A DNA stretch of 64,000 bases from Flavobacteriales bacterium (GCA_020635535.1 JACJZP010000001.1:62001-126000), one strand, 5' to 3'; shown: positions 35,510 to 44,346, numbered from the stretch's first letter. Numbers and translations: made by a program. Notes: generated by a model from the sequence alone, not told the origin.

Positions 35510-36568
35510 TCAGAACCGATAATTCTTCAGCGCCTGAATGTTCAGGATCTTAATATCGCGGCCCTTTGAGCTGATATAGCCATCTTCTTTGAACTCAGAA
35601 AGTGCACGGATAACCGTTTCTGTGGCCGTTCCAACAATGCTTGCAATATCCTCGCGCCCAAGGCTGATGGTGAAATCATCGCGATGCTCGGCATTGTATT
35701 TCTCGTACACCTGCACCAACGCATTGGCCACACGCTTCCGCACCGAGCTGTACGCCAACTCGATCAACTGCTCTTCTTTCTGAAGAATGTTGTCTGCTAA
35801 AAGCTTGATGAAACTGCTGATGACCTCTGGGTTGGAACCCATCAAATGGTAGAAGTCGTCCTTCGGAATCAGTAACACCTCCGCGTCATCAATTACCTGA
35901 GCCGAATCGGTGTAATTATCATGCTCCAAAAGAGCGGTGTAACCGAAGAAATCGCCCGAGTTGTACAAACCCGTGATGTATTCCTTCCCGTCCTCATTCA
36001 TTTTAAAAGTCTTCACCTTTCCCTTGTTGAGGAAGTAAAGGAAAATGGGTGCATCGCCTTCGCGGAAAACGTGTTCGCGCAGCGCGTAATGCTTTACACG
36101 ATGGTTCTTAGTTATCTGCTCCACCACCTTGCCCGTGGCCGTTGCCATAAATCCCTGAACTCCAGGAATTGTACGCTCAGAACCGGCTTTCATGGCAGCA
36201 CTCTTCTTCAGTCGCATTTCCACGGCATCCAAAAGATCGGTCTCCTCAAATGGCTTGGTGATGTAATCATCGGCTCCCAAACTCATTCCTTTGCGCATAT
36301 CCATAGTTTCCGACTTCGCAGTCAGAAAGATGAACGGAATTCCCAACGTTTCAGGATTCTTGCTCAAAATGTGCAGCACTCCGTAGCCATCCAACTCAGG
36401 CATCATCACATCGCAGATGATAAGATCAGGATTTTCCGACTTGGCCGCTGCCACGCCTTTCTTGCCGTCTTCGGCCGTCACCACATCATAACTGGCCAAT
36501 TCCAAAATCTCCGCGATGTTCTCGCGCATCTCCAAATTGTCGTCAATTACAAGAATCTTCTTTCCCAT
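35510..36568 (-). CDS. Response regulator fused to a CRP/FNR-type transcription factor
   Basis: 352 residues in three parts. Receiver (1-120): DD at 9-10, phospho-acceptor D53 in ICDVMMP, Lys in YITKPFEE. cNMP-type beta-roll (~150-255): FREGDAPIFLYFLNKGKVKTF and SGDFFGYTALL. HTH_Crp (~280-345): LGREDIASIVGTATETVIRALSEF, whose recognition helix keeps the Glu and Arg of the E-x-x-x-R pattern that read TGA in CRP and FNR. There is no N-terminal Cys cluster, so oxygen sensing would be done by the partner kinase. Start overlaps the kinase stop (TAATG). Confidence 0.92.
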   Translation of the reverse strand: MGKKILVIDDNLEMRENIAEILELASYDVVTAEDGKKGVAAAKSENPDLIICDVMMPELDGYGVLHILSKNPETLGIPFIFLTAKSETMDMRKGMSLGADDYITKPFEETDLLDAVEMRLKKSAAMKAGSERTIPGVQGFMATATGKVVEQITKNHRVKHYALREHVFREGDAPIFLYFLNKGKVKTFKMNEDGKEYITGLYNSGDFFGYTALLEHDNYTDSAQVIDDAEVLLIPKDDFYHLMGSNPEVISSFIKLLADNILQKEEQLIELAYSSVRKRVANALVQVYEKYNAEHRDDFTISLGREDIASIVGTATETVIRALSEFKEDGYISSKGRDIKILNIQALKNYRF

Positions 36569-38118
36569 TATTCGCTTGCTGGATTATTCCTTGGTAAGGT
36601 GATCGTAAATGTAGTTCCTTCATTCAATCTGCTCGCAAAATCGATGGTTCCACCCATCAATTCCACGTGTTTCGCAACGATGTTCAACCCGAGACCCGTT
36701 CCTTGTATGTTGGTGGCATTCTTCGCTCGAAAGAACCGCTCAAAGAGATGTTTCTGCTCATCTTCAGGAATGCCGATACCCGCATCTTTCACTTTAATGG
36801 TGATGATGTCATCCGAACCATCAACCGTTAAATGTATCTGCTTGCATTCCGCACTGTACTTCACTGCATTAGAAAGCAGGTTAAATAGAATGTTCCGCAC
36901 CAACTGCGGGTCGAGCGTCACGTCTGTATGTGTTCCGCAGGTTAGCTCAATGTGCTGCCCAGGTTTGCACATGGCCTCGATGTCTTCCACCACGGAGTTC
37001 ACCAGATCGCAAAGTTTGAACTCTTCGGGCCGATATTCCACCTTTCCCGCCTCAAGTTTTTCAAGCGAGAGGAAATCGTTGAGGATTGATGTCAGGTTTC
37101 GGATGGAGTTCTTGATGCGGCCAACATGCTTATTAACCGATTCCATGTTACCATTTTCGGCATGCCGATTCACCAGATTAATTGAACTCAGAACCGTTGC
37201 CAATGGCGTGCGGAACTCATGAGATGCCATCGAAACGAACCGCGACTTCAGCTCATTCAGCTCTCGCTCCTTCTTCAGTGCGTTTATCATGTCCTGCTCC
37301 GCACGCTTCTGTTCCGTAATGTTCTTCTCCACGAGCAGAATTCTATTCACACCTTCATCCTCATCATACAGTGGAACAGCACTCATGATGTACGTATTAC
37401 CACGTGAAACGATCTCAAACGTTCGTGGCAGACCTTCGAAAACGCGACTTAGCTCGGATTCAACTTTCTCGCGAAAATCAATAGGCAGTAAGGAAATGTA
37501 ATTCAGACCAATAACCTTTCCGCGGTCAATACCGCTACGCACAAACTCCTTCCCTTCAGCAAAAATGTAATTGAGTTTCCTGTCCAGAACGTTGATCGTT
37601 CCATCAGGGAAATTCTGTGCAATAAGTGTATAGAGATGCTGACTTTCTTCCAGTGCTCTCACAGCTTCATTCAGTTCTTGCGTACGCTGTTTCACGCCTT
37701 CTTCCAACTGGCGGTTCACCTCCAAAATCTTATTCTCGGCCTCTTTCCTACGCGAAATATCGGTGATGAGTGCAACCACACAGAGTTCGCCATCTACCGT
37801 TGTGTGGTTCAGCGAAACTTCGACCGGGAACTCCGTTCCATCCGCTTTTTGGGCAGACAACTCGTAGCCGTTTCCCATTTCGCGTTTCTCGGGTTTCTTG
37901 GCAAAATCAGCTCGATGTTGTTGGTGAATCTTACGTAGTCCTTCAGGAAGAAGTTCATCAACGTTAATCCCTATAAGTCCTCCTTCGGGATAAAGGAACA
38001 TCCGGCATGCGGAGTTATTCGACCTTGTAATGACGCCATGAACATTAGCCACAATCATTCCCTGAGTAACGATCTCGTAAACCAGTTGATTGAGTTGATT
38101 CTTGTCCAATTCTGCCAT
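36568..38118 (-). CDS. PAS-domain sensor histidine kinase with FixL-like first PAS
   Basis: 516 residues, soluble. PAS1 (~5-125) resembles the FixL haem-PAS: LPEGLRKIHQQH places H65 at the haem-ligand position with the same distance to DGTEFP as in FixL; the distal Arg of FixL is Tyr85 here. A coiled linker (~126-158) and PAS2 (~160-270) follow, then HisKA with H300 in SMASHEFRTPL and HATPase motifs NLLSNAVKY, DAGIGIP, GTGLGLNI. The ATG at 38118 overlaps the comM stop and its own stop overlaps the regulator, so comM, kinase and regulator are translationally linked. Confidence 0.9.
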   Translation of the reverse strand: MAELDKNQLNQLVYEIVTQGMIVANVHGVITRSNNSACRMFLYPEGGLIGINVDELLPEGLRKIHQQHRADFAKKPEKREMGNGYELSAQKADGTEFPVEVSLNHTTVDGELCVVALITDISRRKEAENKILEVNRQLEEGVKQRTQELNEAVRALEESQHLYTLIAQNFPDGTINVLDRKLNYIFAEGKEFVRSGIDRGKVIGLNYISLLPIDFREKVESELSRVFEGLPRTFEIVSRGNTYIMSAVPLYDEDEGVNRILLVEKNITEQKRAEQDMINALKKERELNELKSRFVSMASHEFRTPLATVLSSINLVNRHAENGNMESVNKHVGRIKNSIRNLTSILNDFLSLEKLEAGKVEYRPEEFKLCDLVNSVVEDIEAMCKPGQHIELTCGTHTDVTLDPQLVRNILFNLLSNAVKYSAECKQIHLTVDGSDDIITIKVKDAGIGIPEDEQKHLFERFFRAKNATNIQGTGLGLNIVAKHVELMGGTIDFASRLNEGTTFTITLPRNNPASE

Positions 38119-39659
38119 TATCCTGCCCAATTCTGTCGGTCCAAACTTCGGTATTGAATGGCTTCGGCCAAATGACCCGGTTGTATTTCTTCCGAATCTT
38201 CGAGGTCAGCAATTGTACGTGCCACCTTCAAGATTCTATCGAATGCTCGTGCCGAAAGACCTAACCTGTCTGTTGCCTTTTTCAGCATATCGCGCCCAGC
38301 ATCATCAATCTTGCAAACCTCTTTCAGCAACTTTGCTCCCATCATCGCATTGCTATGCACCTGCGGGTTGTCCTTAAAACGGGCAATTTGCTTTTCCCTT
38401 GCGGTGATGACGCGGTCGCGTACTTTCTCGCTTTTTTCAGCAGGGCTGAAATCCGCCAATTCATTGATCGGAACAGGAGTCACTTCCACATGAATATCGA
38501 TACGGTCCAGAAGCGGGCCCGAGATCTTGTTCAGATATTTCTGAACCACACCTGGAGCGCATACACAATCCTTCTCTGGATGGTTGTAATACCCACACGG
38601 ACAAGGGTTCATGGAAGCAACAAGCATCAAACTGCTCGGATACTCTACCGACAGCCGCGCGCGGGAAATCGTTACCATACGATCTTCCAACGGTTGGCGC
38701 ATTACTTCAAGCACCGAACGTTGAAATTCCGGTAACTCATCTAAGAACAGTACGCCATTATGTGCAAGGGATATTTCACCAGGTTGAGGAATCTGCCCAC
38801 CACCGACCAAGGCGGCATCTGATATTGTATGATGCGGGCTTCTGAACGGTCGTGTGGTCATCAGCGATGTATTGGAACCAAGGTTTCCAGCAACCGAATG
38901 GATCTTGGTTGTCTCCAACGCTTCTTTCAGAGAAAGCGGTGGAAGAATGGACGGCAACCGCTTCGCCAACATGGTTTTTCCCGCCCCTGGCGGACCAATG
39001 AGCAGAAGATTATGACCTCCAGCTGCAGCAATTTCCATTGCCCGTTTGATGTTCTCCTGCCCTTTTACATCAGAGAAATCGAGATCAGAACTGCTGAGCT
39101 GTTTGTAGAACTCTTCACGCGTGTTCACTTCGGTTTTCTCCAACGGCATTTTACCATCGAAAAAGTGAATCAGCTCTTGGATGTTCTCAATTCCGTAAAC
39201 ATCAAGGTTATCGACAATGGCCGCTTCCTTGGCATTCTGCTTCGGAAGAATGAAACCTTTGAATCCTTCTTCTCGCGCTTTAATGGCAATTGGCAGTACA
39301 CCTTTTATCGGTCTCAGACCACCATCCAGCGAAAGCTCACCCATGATGATGTAATCGGAAATTCCGTCCGATTTTATCTGTTCTGATGCCGCCAGTATTC
39401 CCGCAGCAATCGTCAGGTCGTAAGCAGAACCTTCCTTACGAATATCGGCCGGGGCCATATTGATGGTGATGGTCTTACCCGGAATCTTATAATCGATGTT
39501 CTTGAGTGCAGCATAGATCCTCTGCTGGCTTTCCTTCACCGCGTTGTCAGGCAATCCGACCATATAGAAATTGACACCACCGGCTGCCACATTCGTTTCT
39601 ACAGTGATGATATGAGCATCAACTCCATAAACCGCGCTGCCGTAGGTTTTAACAAGCAT
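38118..39659 (-). CDS. comM: ComM/YifB-type Mg-chelatase-like AAA+ ATPase
   Basis: 513 residues: N-terminal Lon-protease-like S5 fold (VETNVAAGGVNFYMVGLPDNAVKESQQRI), AAA+ core with Walker A GPPGAGKTMLAKR and Walker B LFLDELPEF, a Cys-rich insertion (NPCPCGYYNHPEKDCVC), and the C-terminal domain with RAFDRILKVARTIADL. ComM homologues are branch-migration helicases that help integrate DNA during natural transformation. Starts 3 nt after the gmhA stop. Confidence 0.94.
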   Translation of the reverse strand: MLVKTYGSAVYGVDAHIITVETNVAAGGVNFYMVGLPDNAVKESQQRIYAALKNIDYKIPGKTITINMAPADIRKEGSAYDLTIAAGILAASEQIKSDGISDYIIMGELSLDGGLRPIKGVLPIAIKAREEGFKGFILPKQNAKEAAIVDNLDVYGIENIQELIHFFDGKMPLEKTEVNTREEFYKQLSSSDLDFSDVKGQENIKRAMEIAAAGGHNLLLIGPPGAGKTMLAKRLPSILPPLSLKEALETTKIHSVAGNLGSNTSLMTTRPFRSPHHTISDAALVGGGQIPQPGEISLAHNGVLFLDELPEFQRSVLEVMRQPLEDRMVTISRARLSVEYPSSLMLVASMNPCPCGYYNHPEKDCVCAPGVVQKYLNKISGPLLDRIDIHVEVTPVPINELADFSPAEKSEKVRDRVITAREKQIARFKDNPQVHSNAMMGAKLLKEVCKIDDAGRDMLKKATDRLGLSARAFDRILKVARTIADLEDSEEIQPGHLAEAIQYRSLDRQNWAG

Positions 39660-39662
39660 TTG

Positions 39663-40235
39663 CTACACTTCCTGCTCGATCAGCATCACAAGAATGTGAA
39701 TGACCTTGATATGAATTTCCTGAATTCTGTCTGAATATTCCGAGTGCGGTGCACGTATCTCCACATCGCAGAGTTTGGCCAGTTCGCCACCGTCTTTGCC
39801 CGTAAGGGCAATTACGTGCATGCCTTTTTCTTTGGCGGCTCGCGCTGCATGTAGCACATTGTGCGAATTGCCTGATGTACTGATGGCCAAAAGCGAATCG
39901 CCATGGATACCGAAAGCCTCCACAAACCGCGAAAAGATCTGATGATAACCGTAGTCGTTGGCCGTGCAGGTTATATGACCTGAATCAGAAATGGCCATTG
40001 CCGGAATCGGTTTGCGCTCATCGCGGAAACGACCGCTCAATTCTTCAGCAAAATGCATCGCATCACTCATCGAGCCACCATTGCCACACGAATAAATGCG
40101 GCCACCCAACTTCAACGAATTGACCAGCAGATTTGCCGCTTTACGAATTGCCTGCAAATTGGAAGCATCGCTCATGAACTCTTCGAGCACCTTGGCAGCC
40201 TCTTGCAACTCCTTATCTATCTTCTCCAACGACAT
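39663..40235 (-). CDS. gmhA: Sedoheptulose-7-phosphate isomerase (phosphoheptose isomerase)
   Basis: 190-residue SIS-domain enzyme that opens the ADP-heptose pathway for LPS core. Seen: SCGNGGSMSDAMHFAEELSGRF, ISTSGNSHNVLHAA for phosphate binding, and HIKVIHILVMLIE with catalytic His residues. No hld or waa genes are adjacent. Heads the gmhA-comM-kinase-regulator unit. A TACTTTCA box is separated from its ATG by 5 nt. Confidence 0.92.
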   Translation of the reverse strand: MSLEKIDKELQEAAKVLEEFMSDASNLQAIRKAANLLVNSLKLGGRIYSCGNGGSMSDAMHFAEELSGRFRDERKPIPAMAISDSGHITCTANDYGYHQIFSRFVEAFGIHGDSLLAISTSGNSHNVLHAARAAKEKGMHVIALTGKDGGELAKLCDVEIRAPHSEYSDRIQEIHIKVIHILVMLIEQEV

Positions 40236-40240
40236 GGCGT

Positions 40241-40248
40241 TGAAAGTA
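40241..40248 (-). promoter_or_regulatory. Candidate -7 box for gmhA, 5 nt from the start codon
   Basis: TACTTTCA followed by ACGCC and ATG; the octamer is a TTTC variant shared with the T9SS cargo gene at 11514. Confidence 0.35.
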
Positions 40249-40286
40249 AGAAAACAGCGATAATCTTTTGTTACACGAATTACGAA

Positions 40287-42041
40287 CTACAGCTGAATCA
40301 AGCGCTTCTGCGTTTCGATATCAAACGAACGAAGCTGCAACTCCTCATCGGTAAACACGGCTGGACGGCCATCTTCCACCACATTTCGATCACTTTCTGG
40401 CTTCAGCAATTCCATTGCAAGCGCCTTGAATTTTGTTTGAACCGCACCAAGAAAATGCTGACCGAAAACGGTGTGACCTCCTTCATACAATTGAAGTTGA
40501 TACTCCTCATAAGTCGTGATGTAACCGCAGTAAGCATTGGTGTAGGTCGAACAGACAACTTCGGTCACACCTCTATCAGCCAGAACCTCAAGCAACGTAT
40601 CTTCCAAACGCTGCCCGGCAATAGTGGTTATCTCAGCTGGAATTCCAGCTAAAGCGATGTTTCCAATGATGACGATCTGAATGGGTAAGATCTGCGGAAT
40701 CCAAGGCTTTTCCCCCAAACTTCCGTTGGCATGAAAACGCTTGAACTGCCCCACAGCCGGATCGGCCCAAGCAGGAACCACAAGATTCTTGATATCTCTT
40801 GTACCAAGAATTCTGCGATCATCCGCTTCAACAAGAATATCCTTCGGTCCTTGAGTGTGATACTTTTCTAAAATACGATCGGCCTTGTCCTTTGGCTTGA
40901 ATTTGACCGCTGCCAATTCGTACGCCTTTTGTGCTCTGACAAGAGTTCGGGCTAAAGCTCCAACCGCAGGCGGCATTCCTGGGCCCTCCTTGGTTCCTTC
41001 GAAAAATGCAACTCCATGGCAGGCGGGTCCGGTTCTAGCATCCTTTTGACCACAAGCAAACTCCTTATCAACAATAACCTTTCTGAAATCAACATAGGTC
41101 ATTGCATGATCTACCTGCGTTGGCATGTCTTCCGACTTCTTGGCCTGCTTGAAGATCTCATGCGCGTGTTCAAACTGAATGTTGCCGTTGTACTTGGCGC
41201 TTTCAAAATCATCTTCAAACTTTCCGCGCGTCCATTTCTTTTTGCGGTCCCATTTCCAGTTAGGCGTTACATCGCCCGCCTTGCGCTGCGCGAAAACCGA
41301 GATGAACCGATCCTTCTTACGCTTCTTTACCTTGTCTTCATGATACTTGGCTGCATAACCTTTATTGTCTGAGCATATACGATGGTTATCGTTGCTCAAG
41401 CTTGTGGTGTGAACCCCGAACCAGTTCCAAGAACCAATAGGATTTCCTTCAAGGTCATCGAAACGCATAAGCAGCATGTTTCTGTCAACCGCCTGATTGG
41501 TCTCCTCCGGTTTCAGTTTTGTCTTCACCTCCGGATTGGCATTGTAGGCATCCAACGAACGGTTGAACGCCACATCCTTATCGGCTGCAACCTCGCCTCT
41601 TGACAACTTGATAGTTGCCGGAACAAGATTTTCGGCAGCCATAACAATGGCATCCACAATTCCATCCACCACCTTTTGGTAAACCTCTGGCACAAACCCG
41701 GGAATGGACATGTTGTACAGCCCGAAATGCGAGTACCCACCTGGCGCGCTGTGCGTATGTTGCGCGGTTAGCATTACTGCATCTTCGGCAAAGCCAAGAT
41801 GTTCGTGCTTACGCTGAAGCTTTTTCATCACTCCTCTGCGAATAGCAATGGTAATGAAGCATATCTCGGCATTGACCAAAGCAGTTTTCTTACCCGTTGT
41901 TGTATCTCGGATAACCACGGCACGGGCAAAAAGGTCGGTTTCAACACCCTTAACGATGTTGTAATACATACCATAGCCCATCATCCCTACACCTAATTTG
42001 AATGCGGTAATATCGGCCTTGCCAACACCTACTTCATACAT
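40287..42041 (-). CDS. Neutral/alkaline ceramidase-family protein lacking a signal peptide
   Basis: 584 residues starting directly at the family's N-terminal domain (VGVGKADITAF). Zinc-site segments AQHTHSAPGGYSHF and FGVHTTSLSND are present. The catalytic motif, GDVSPN in characterised neutral ceramidases with Ser as nucleophile, is GDVTPN here. The C-terminal part contains GIPAEITT and TYTNAYCGYITT, conserved family blocks. Ceramidases split ceramide into sphingosine and fatty acid; most are exported, this one appears cytosolic. True substrate uncertain. Single-gene unit with a 48-nt leader containing a hairpin. Confidence 0.85.
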   Translation of the reverse strand: MYEVGVGKADITAFKLGVGMMGYGMYYNIVKGVETDLFARAVVIRDTTTGKKTALVNAEICFITIAIRRGVMKKLQRKHEHLGFAEDAVMLTAQHTHSAPGGYSHFGLYNMSIPGFVPEVYQKVVDGIVDAIVMAAENLVPATIKLSRGEVAADKDVAFNRSLDAYNANPEVKTKLKPEETNQAVDRNMLLMRFDDLEGNPIGSWNWFGVHTTSLSNDNHRICSDNKGYAAKYHEDKVKKRKKDRFISVFAQRKAGDVTPNWKWDRKKKWTRGKFEDDFESAKYNGNIQFEHAHEIFKQAKKSEDMPTQVDHAMTYVDFRKVIVDKEFACGQKDARTGPACHGVAFFEGTKEGPGMPPAVGALARTLVRAQKAYELAAVKFKPKDKADRILEKYHTQGPKDILVEADDRRILGTRDIKNLVVPAWADPAVGQFKRFHANGSLGEKPWIPQILPIQIVIIGNIALAGIPAEITTIAGQRLEDTLLEVLADRGVTEVVCSTYTNAYCGYITTYEEYQLQLYEGGHTVFGQHFLGAVQTKFKALAMELLKPESDRNVVEDGRPAVFTDEELQLRSFDIETQKRLIQL

Positions 42042-42067
42042 GATTCCAATAACGTTTTGAGTGATAG

Positions 42068-42083
42068 CTGCCGAGGTCGGCAG
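42068..42083. promoter_or_regulatory. Perfect hairpin in the ceramidase-like gene leader
   Basis: CTGCCGA-GG-TCGGCAG, a 7-bp perfect stem between the -7 box (42090-42097) and the ATG. It could be an operator or an mRNA hairpin; it has no T run. Confidence 0.4.
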
Positions 42084-42089
42084 TCACGC

Positions 42090-42097
42090 TAAAATTA
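42090..42097 (-). promoter_or_regulatory. Candidate -7 box of the ceramidase-like gene
   Basis: TAATTTTA followed by GCG, the same octamer as before mlaE. Confidence 0.35.
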
Positions 42098-42120
42098 GAA
42101 ACTATGCATGCATTTGATAA

Positions 42121-42756
42121 ATGTCAATTGAATTTTTTCGGTCATTTGAAACGATGCTGCAAGAAATGAACGACATGCACCTGATCATCTTTATCAAGAA
42201 CCCGGTTCTTGGAAAAGTGAAGACCAGATTGGCCGCAGGAATTGGAGAACAGAGGGCGCTGGAAATCTACATGCAGCTACTGGAAATCACCCGCAGTGTG
42301 GCTTTGAAAATCAATTGTACCCGAAACGTTTTCTATTCGGATGAGATTGTTTCGGATGATTGGGAAGACGACAAATTCAACAAGTTCGTTCAGGAAGGTG
42401 ATGACCTTGGCGAGCGGATGAAAAATGCCTTCGAACAGGTCTTCGCTCTTGGCGCAAAAAATGCCGTAATAATAGGAAGTGATTGTCCTGAACTCACTAG
42501 CAATATAATTGCAGAAGCATTTGAACTATTAGATAATAGAGATGTGACAATTGGCCCTGCCAATGATGGTGGCTATTATCTCCTCGGAATGAAAAAACTC
42601 CATCCGTTTCTGTTTGAAGAAAAAGAATGGAGCACAGATTCCGTGTTTGAGGATACGGTGATTGACCTGTCGGAAAATCAACTTAGTTATGGTTGTTTGG
42701 AAAAGTTGTCTGATCTGGATACGGTCAGTGACCTATACCTGTTGGATGTTCTGTGA
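42121..42756 (+). CDS. DUF2064/TIGR04282-family glycosyltransferase-like protein
   Basis: 211 residues of a nucleotide-diphospho-sugar transferase fold: LIIFIKNPVLGKVKTRLAAGIG is the family opening, with IIGSDCPELT (metal-binding DxD-like SDCP) and GPANDGGYYLLGM. Function is not established; relatives are encoded with radical-SAM genes elsewhere. The 18 residues before MHLIIF are extra relative to the family, so starts at 42154 or 42175 are possible, but a TGCATTTG box 4 nt before 42121 favours the long form. Confidence 0.82.
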   Translation: MSIEFFRSFETMLQEMNDMHLIIFIKNPVLGKVKTRLAAGIGEQRALEIYMQLLEITRSVALKINCTRNVFYSDEIVSDDWEDDKFNKFVQEGDDLGERMKNAFEQVFALGAKNAVIIGSDCPELTSNIIAEAFELLDNRDVTIGPANDGGYYLLGMKKLHPFLFEEKEWSTDSVFEDTVIDLSENQLSYGCLEKLSDLDTVSDLYLLDVL

Positions 42757-43512
42757 TCAGAAATCTTCTTTATCCCCACCATTGATCACAAAGTAGATCA
42801 AACCCCAGAAGGCGGTGATCAACCCACCGGCCATGGAAACAATGCCGCCAAGCATTCCGGCCAAGGCAAAACCACGACCACGTTTCTCGCCAGCTCCAGT
42901 TTCGCGTAAGCCGATAATTCCTGTTACCATGCCAGCAATACCAAGGAAGAATCCTACCAACGTGAAAATCCACCAGTAGGCGAATGAGCCCCCAAAAATC
43001 AAGAGGGCCAGAAACACGATTCCTGTTATCATCAATGCCAAAGCAACGGTTCCCAAGCCCATTGATGCGAAACTGATTCCCGACCATCCGAATTTTGGTT
43101 CTTCCTCCTTTTTGTTGAATACCGCCCTGCGAAGTTCCCCGTTCAATTTCTCGGCTTTGATCTCCCTGAAAGGCGCAATCATCAATTCGCTCAACTTTTT
43201 TGAAGTGACGGAAGGCTTCTGTTTGTCGATTGATGCTGTGGTCAGATCACTGTAGGCCATTTTGGGAGATGTCTCTTCAAACTCTTGCTGGTGCAACTCT
43301 GCTGATTCCACCCCGCTTAGATCCGAATTCGGTTTCATGGTATTTACAAAAGCAGTCTCACCAACATTTTTCGCATCCTTTTTCTTTGTCATCTCAACAT
43401 GGAAACCTGGTCGGTATCTACGCTTGACAATATCAATGTTTCCGCATGATTGAAACAGAATGGCTGAAAGGATCAATAGTGGCAGAAAACATCTGGATGA
43501 TTGAGTTCTCAT
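42757..43512 (-). CDS. Lipoprotein with C-terminal membrane helices, paralogue 1
   Basis: 251 residues. Signal peptide with lipobox FQSC, then GNIDIVKRRYRPGFHVEMTKK, a region nearly identical to the neighbour at 43607. A charged, low-conservation middle (~45-130) is followed by three or four hydrophobic segments (e.g. GTVALALMITGIVFLALLIFGG) in a DUF4190-like arrangement. A lipoprotein anchor combined with helices is unusual. TATATTTA box at 43531-43538. Function unknown. Confidence 0.7.
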   Translation of the reverse strand: MRTQSSRCFLPLLILSAILFQSCGNIDIVKRRYRPGFHVEMTKKKDAKNVGETAFVNTMKPNSDLSGVESAELHQQEFEETSPKMAYSDLTTASIDKQKPSVTSKKLSELMIAPFREIKAEKLNGELRRAVFNKKEEEPKFGWSGISFASMGLGTVALALMITGIVFLALLIFGGSFAYWWIFTLVGFFLGIAGMVTGIIGLRETGAGEKRGRGFALAGMLGGIVSMAGGLITAFWGLIYFVINGGDKEDF

Positions 43513-43530
43513 AGGTCAGGAATTATTGGA

Positions 43531-43538
43531 TAAATATA
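43531..43538 (-). promoter_or_regulatory. Candidate -7 box of lipoprotein paralogue 1
   Basis: TATATTTA, 18 nt before the ATG; lies on the far side of the terminator at 43555. Confidence 0.3.
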
Positions 43539-43554
43539 GATTGTTGCCAATGAA

Positions 43555-43585
43555 AAAGCCCGCTCAAATTGAGCGGGCTTTCACT
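43555..43585. terminator. Terminator between the paralogous lipoprotein genes
   Basis: Perfect 13-bp stem AAAGCCCGCTCAA / TTGAGCGGGCTTT around one A. It ends the 43607-44323 gene before the next promoter. Confidence 0.85.
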
Positions 43586-43606
43586 ATTCAGGATTTAAGA
43601 GAATGC

Positions 43607-44323
43607 TTACCCAAGCACAAAAATTGTGAAGAAAATGGCTCCTAATATGATTGCGAGAACAGCAAGACCAGCTCCAATGATACCGAAAATGAATCCTAGT
43701 CTTGACTGGCTACCCGTGCCGTTATTCTTCTTGTAGATGAGCGAGAAAGTGATGGCTGCGGCCCCAAGCAACAATGCCAACACCGCTGCACCCCAAACAA
43801 ACGAACTCCAGAAAACTACGGTTAGAATGGCAAAAAGGAATGCCAAAGCACCGAAGGCCAATGAACCGATCCCGGTTCCGAAAGACACCCATTTCATCCA
43901 CTCCAGGTTGGCAACAGGAGCTTTCGGCCCGAAAACTTCGCGCTTAATCCTGTCCATTTTTCTATCGAAGGAAAGTCCTTTGAAATCTGGTGAGTGAAGT
44001 TCCTTCTTAACGTTCTTATTCACCTCATTAACACCCGCAAATGGTGAGGTGGTTGCATCTGCACTTACAGTCAGCTCATCTGAAATCTCCTGTGTTGCAA
44101 CTTCGGCTTCTCTCACATCTGCTGCCTTCAGATTCTCCACTTTGCGTGCATCGGCCGTTGCAGATTCTTCCGAAGTCTTCATTTTCTGACGCTTCTTTGA
44201 AACTTCCACATGAAAACCTGGTCGATACTTACGCTTTACGATATCGATATTTCCACATGATGAGAACATCAGTCCTGCAAACAGAACCGCGATCAATGCC
44301 TGTACTTGTAATCTCCTGTTCAT
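43607..44323 (-). CDS. Lipoprotein with C-terminal membrane helices, paralogue 2
   Basis: 238 residues. Lipobox FSSC, then GNIDIVKRKYRPGFHVEVSKK shared with paralogue 1; a variable middle, then helices from ~140 (FGTGIGSLAFGALAFLFAILTVVF). The KRxYRPGFHV block just after the lipid anchor recalls a motif found in other Bacteroidota lipoproteins. The two genes arose by tandem duplication and keep separate promoters and a terminator between them. Function unknown. Confidence 0.7.
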   Translation of the reverse strand: MNRRLQVQALIAVLFAGLMFSSCGNIDIVKRKYRPGFHVEVSKKRQKMKTSEESATADARKVENLKAADVREAEVATQEISDELTVSADATTSPFAGVNEVNKNVKKELHSPDFKGLSFDRKMDRIKREVFGPKAPVANLEWMKWVSFGTGIGSLAFGALAFLFAILTVVFWSSFVWGAAVLALLLGAAAITFSLIYKKNNGTGSQSRLGFIFGIIGAGLAVLAIILGAIFFTIFVLG

Positions 44324-44346
44324 GATTATTCGATTTTAATTTACCC

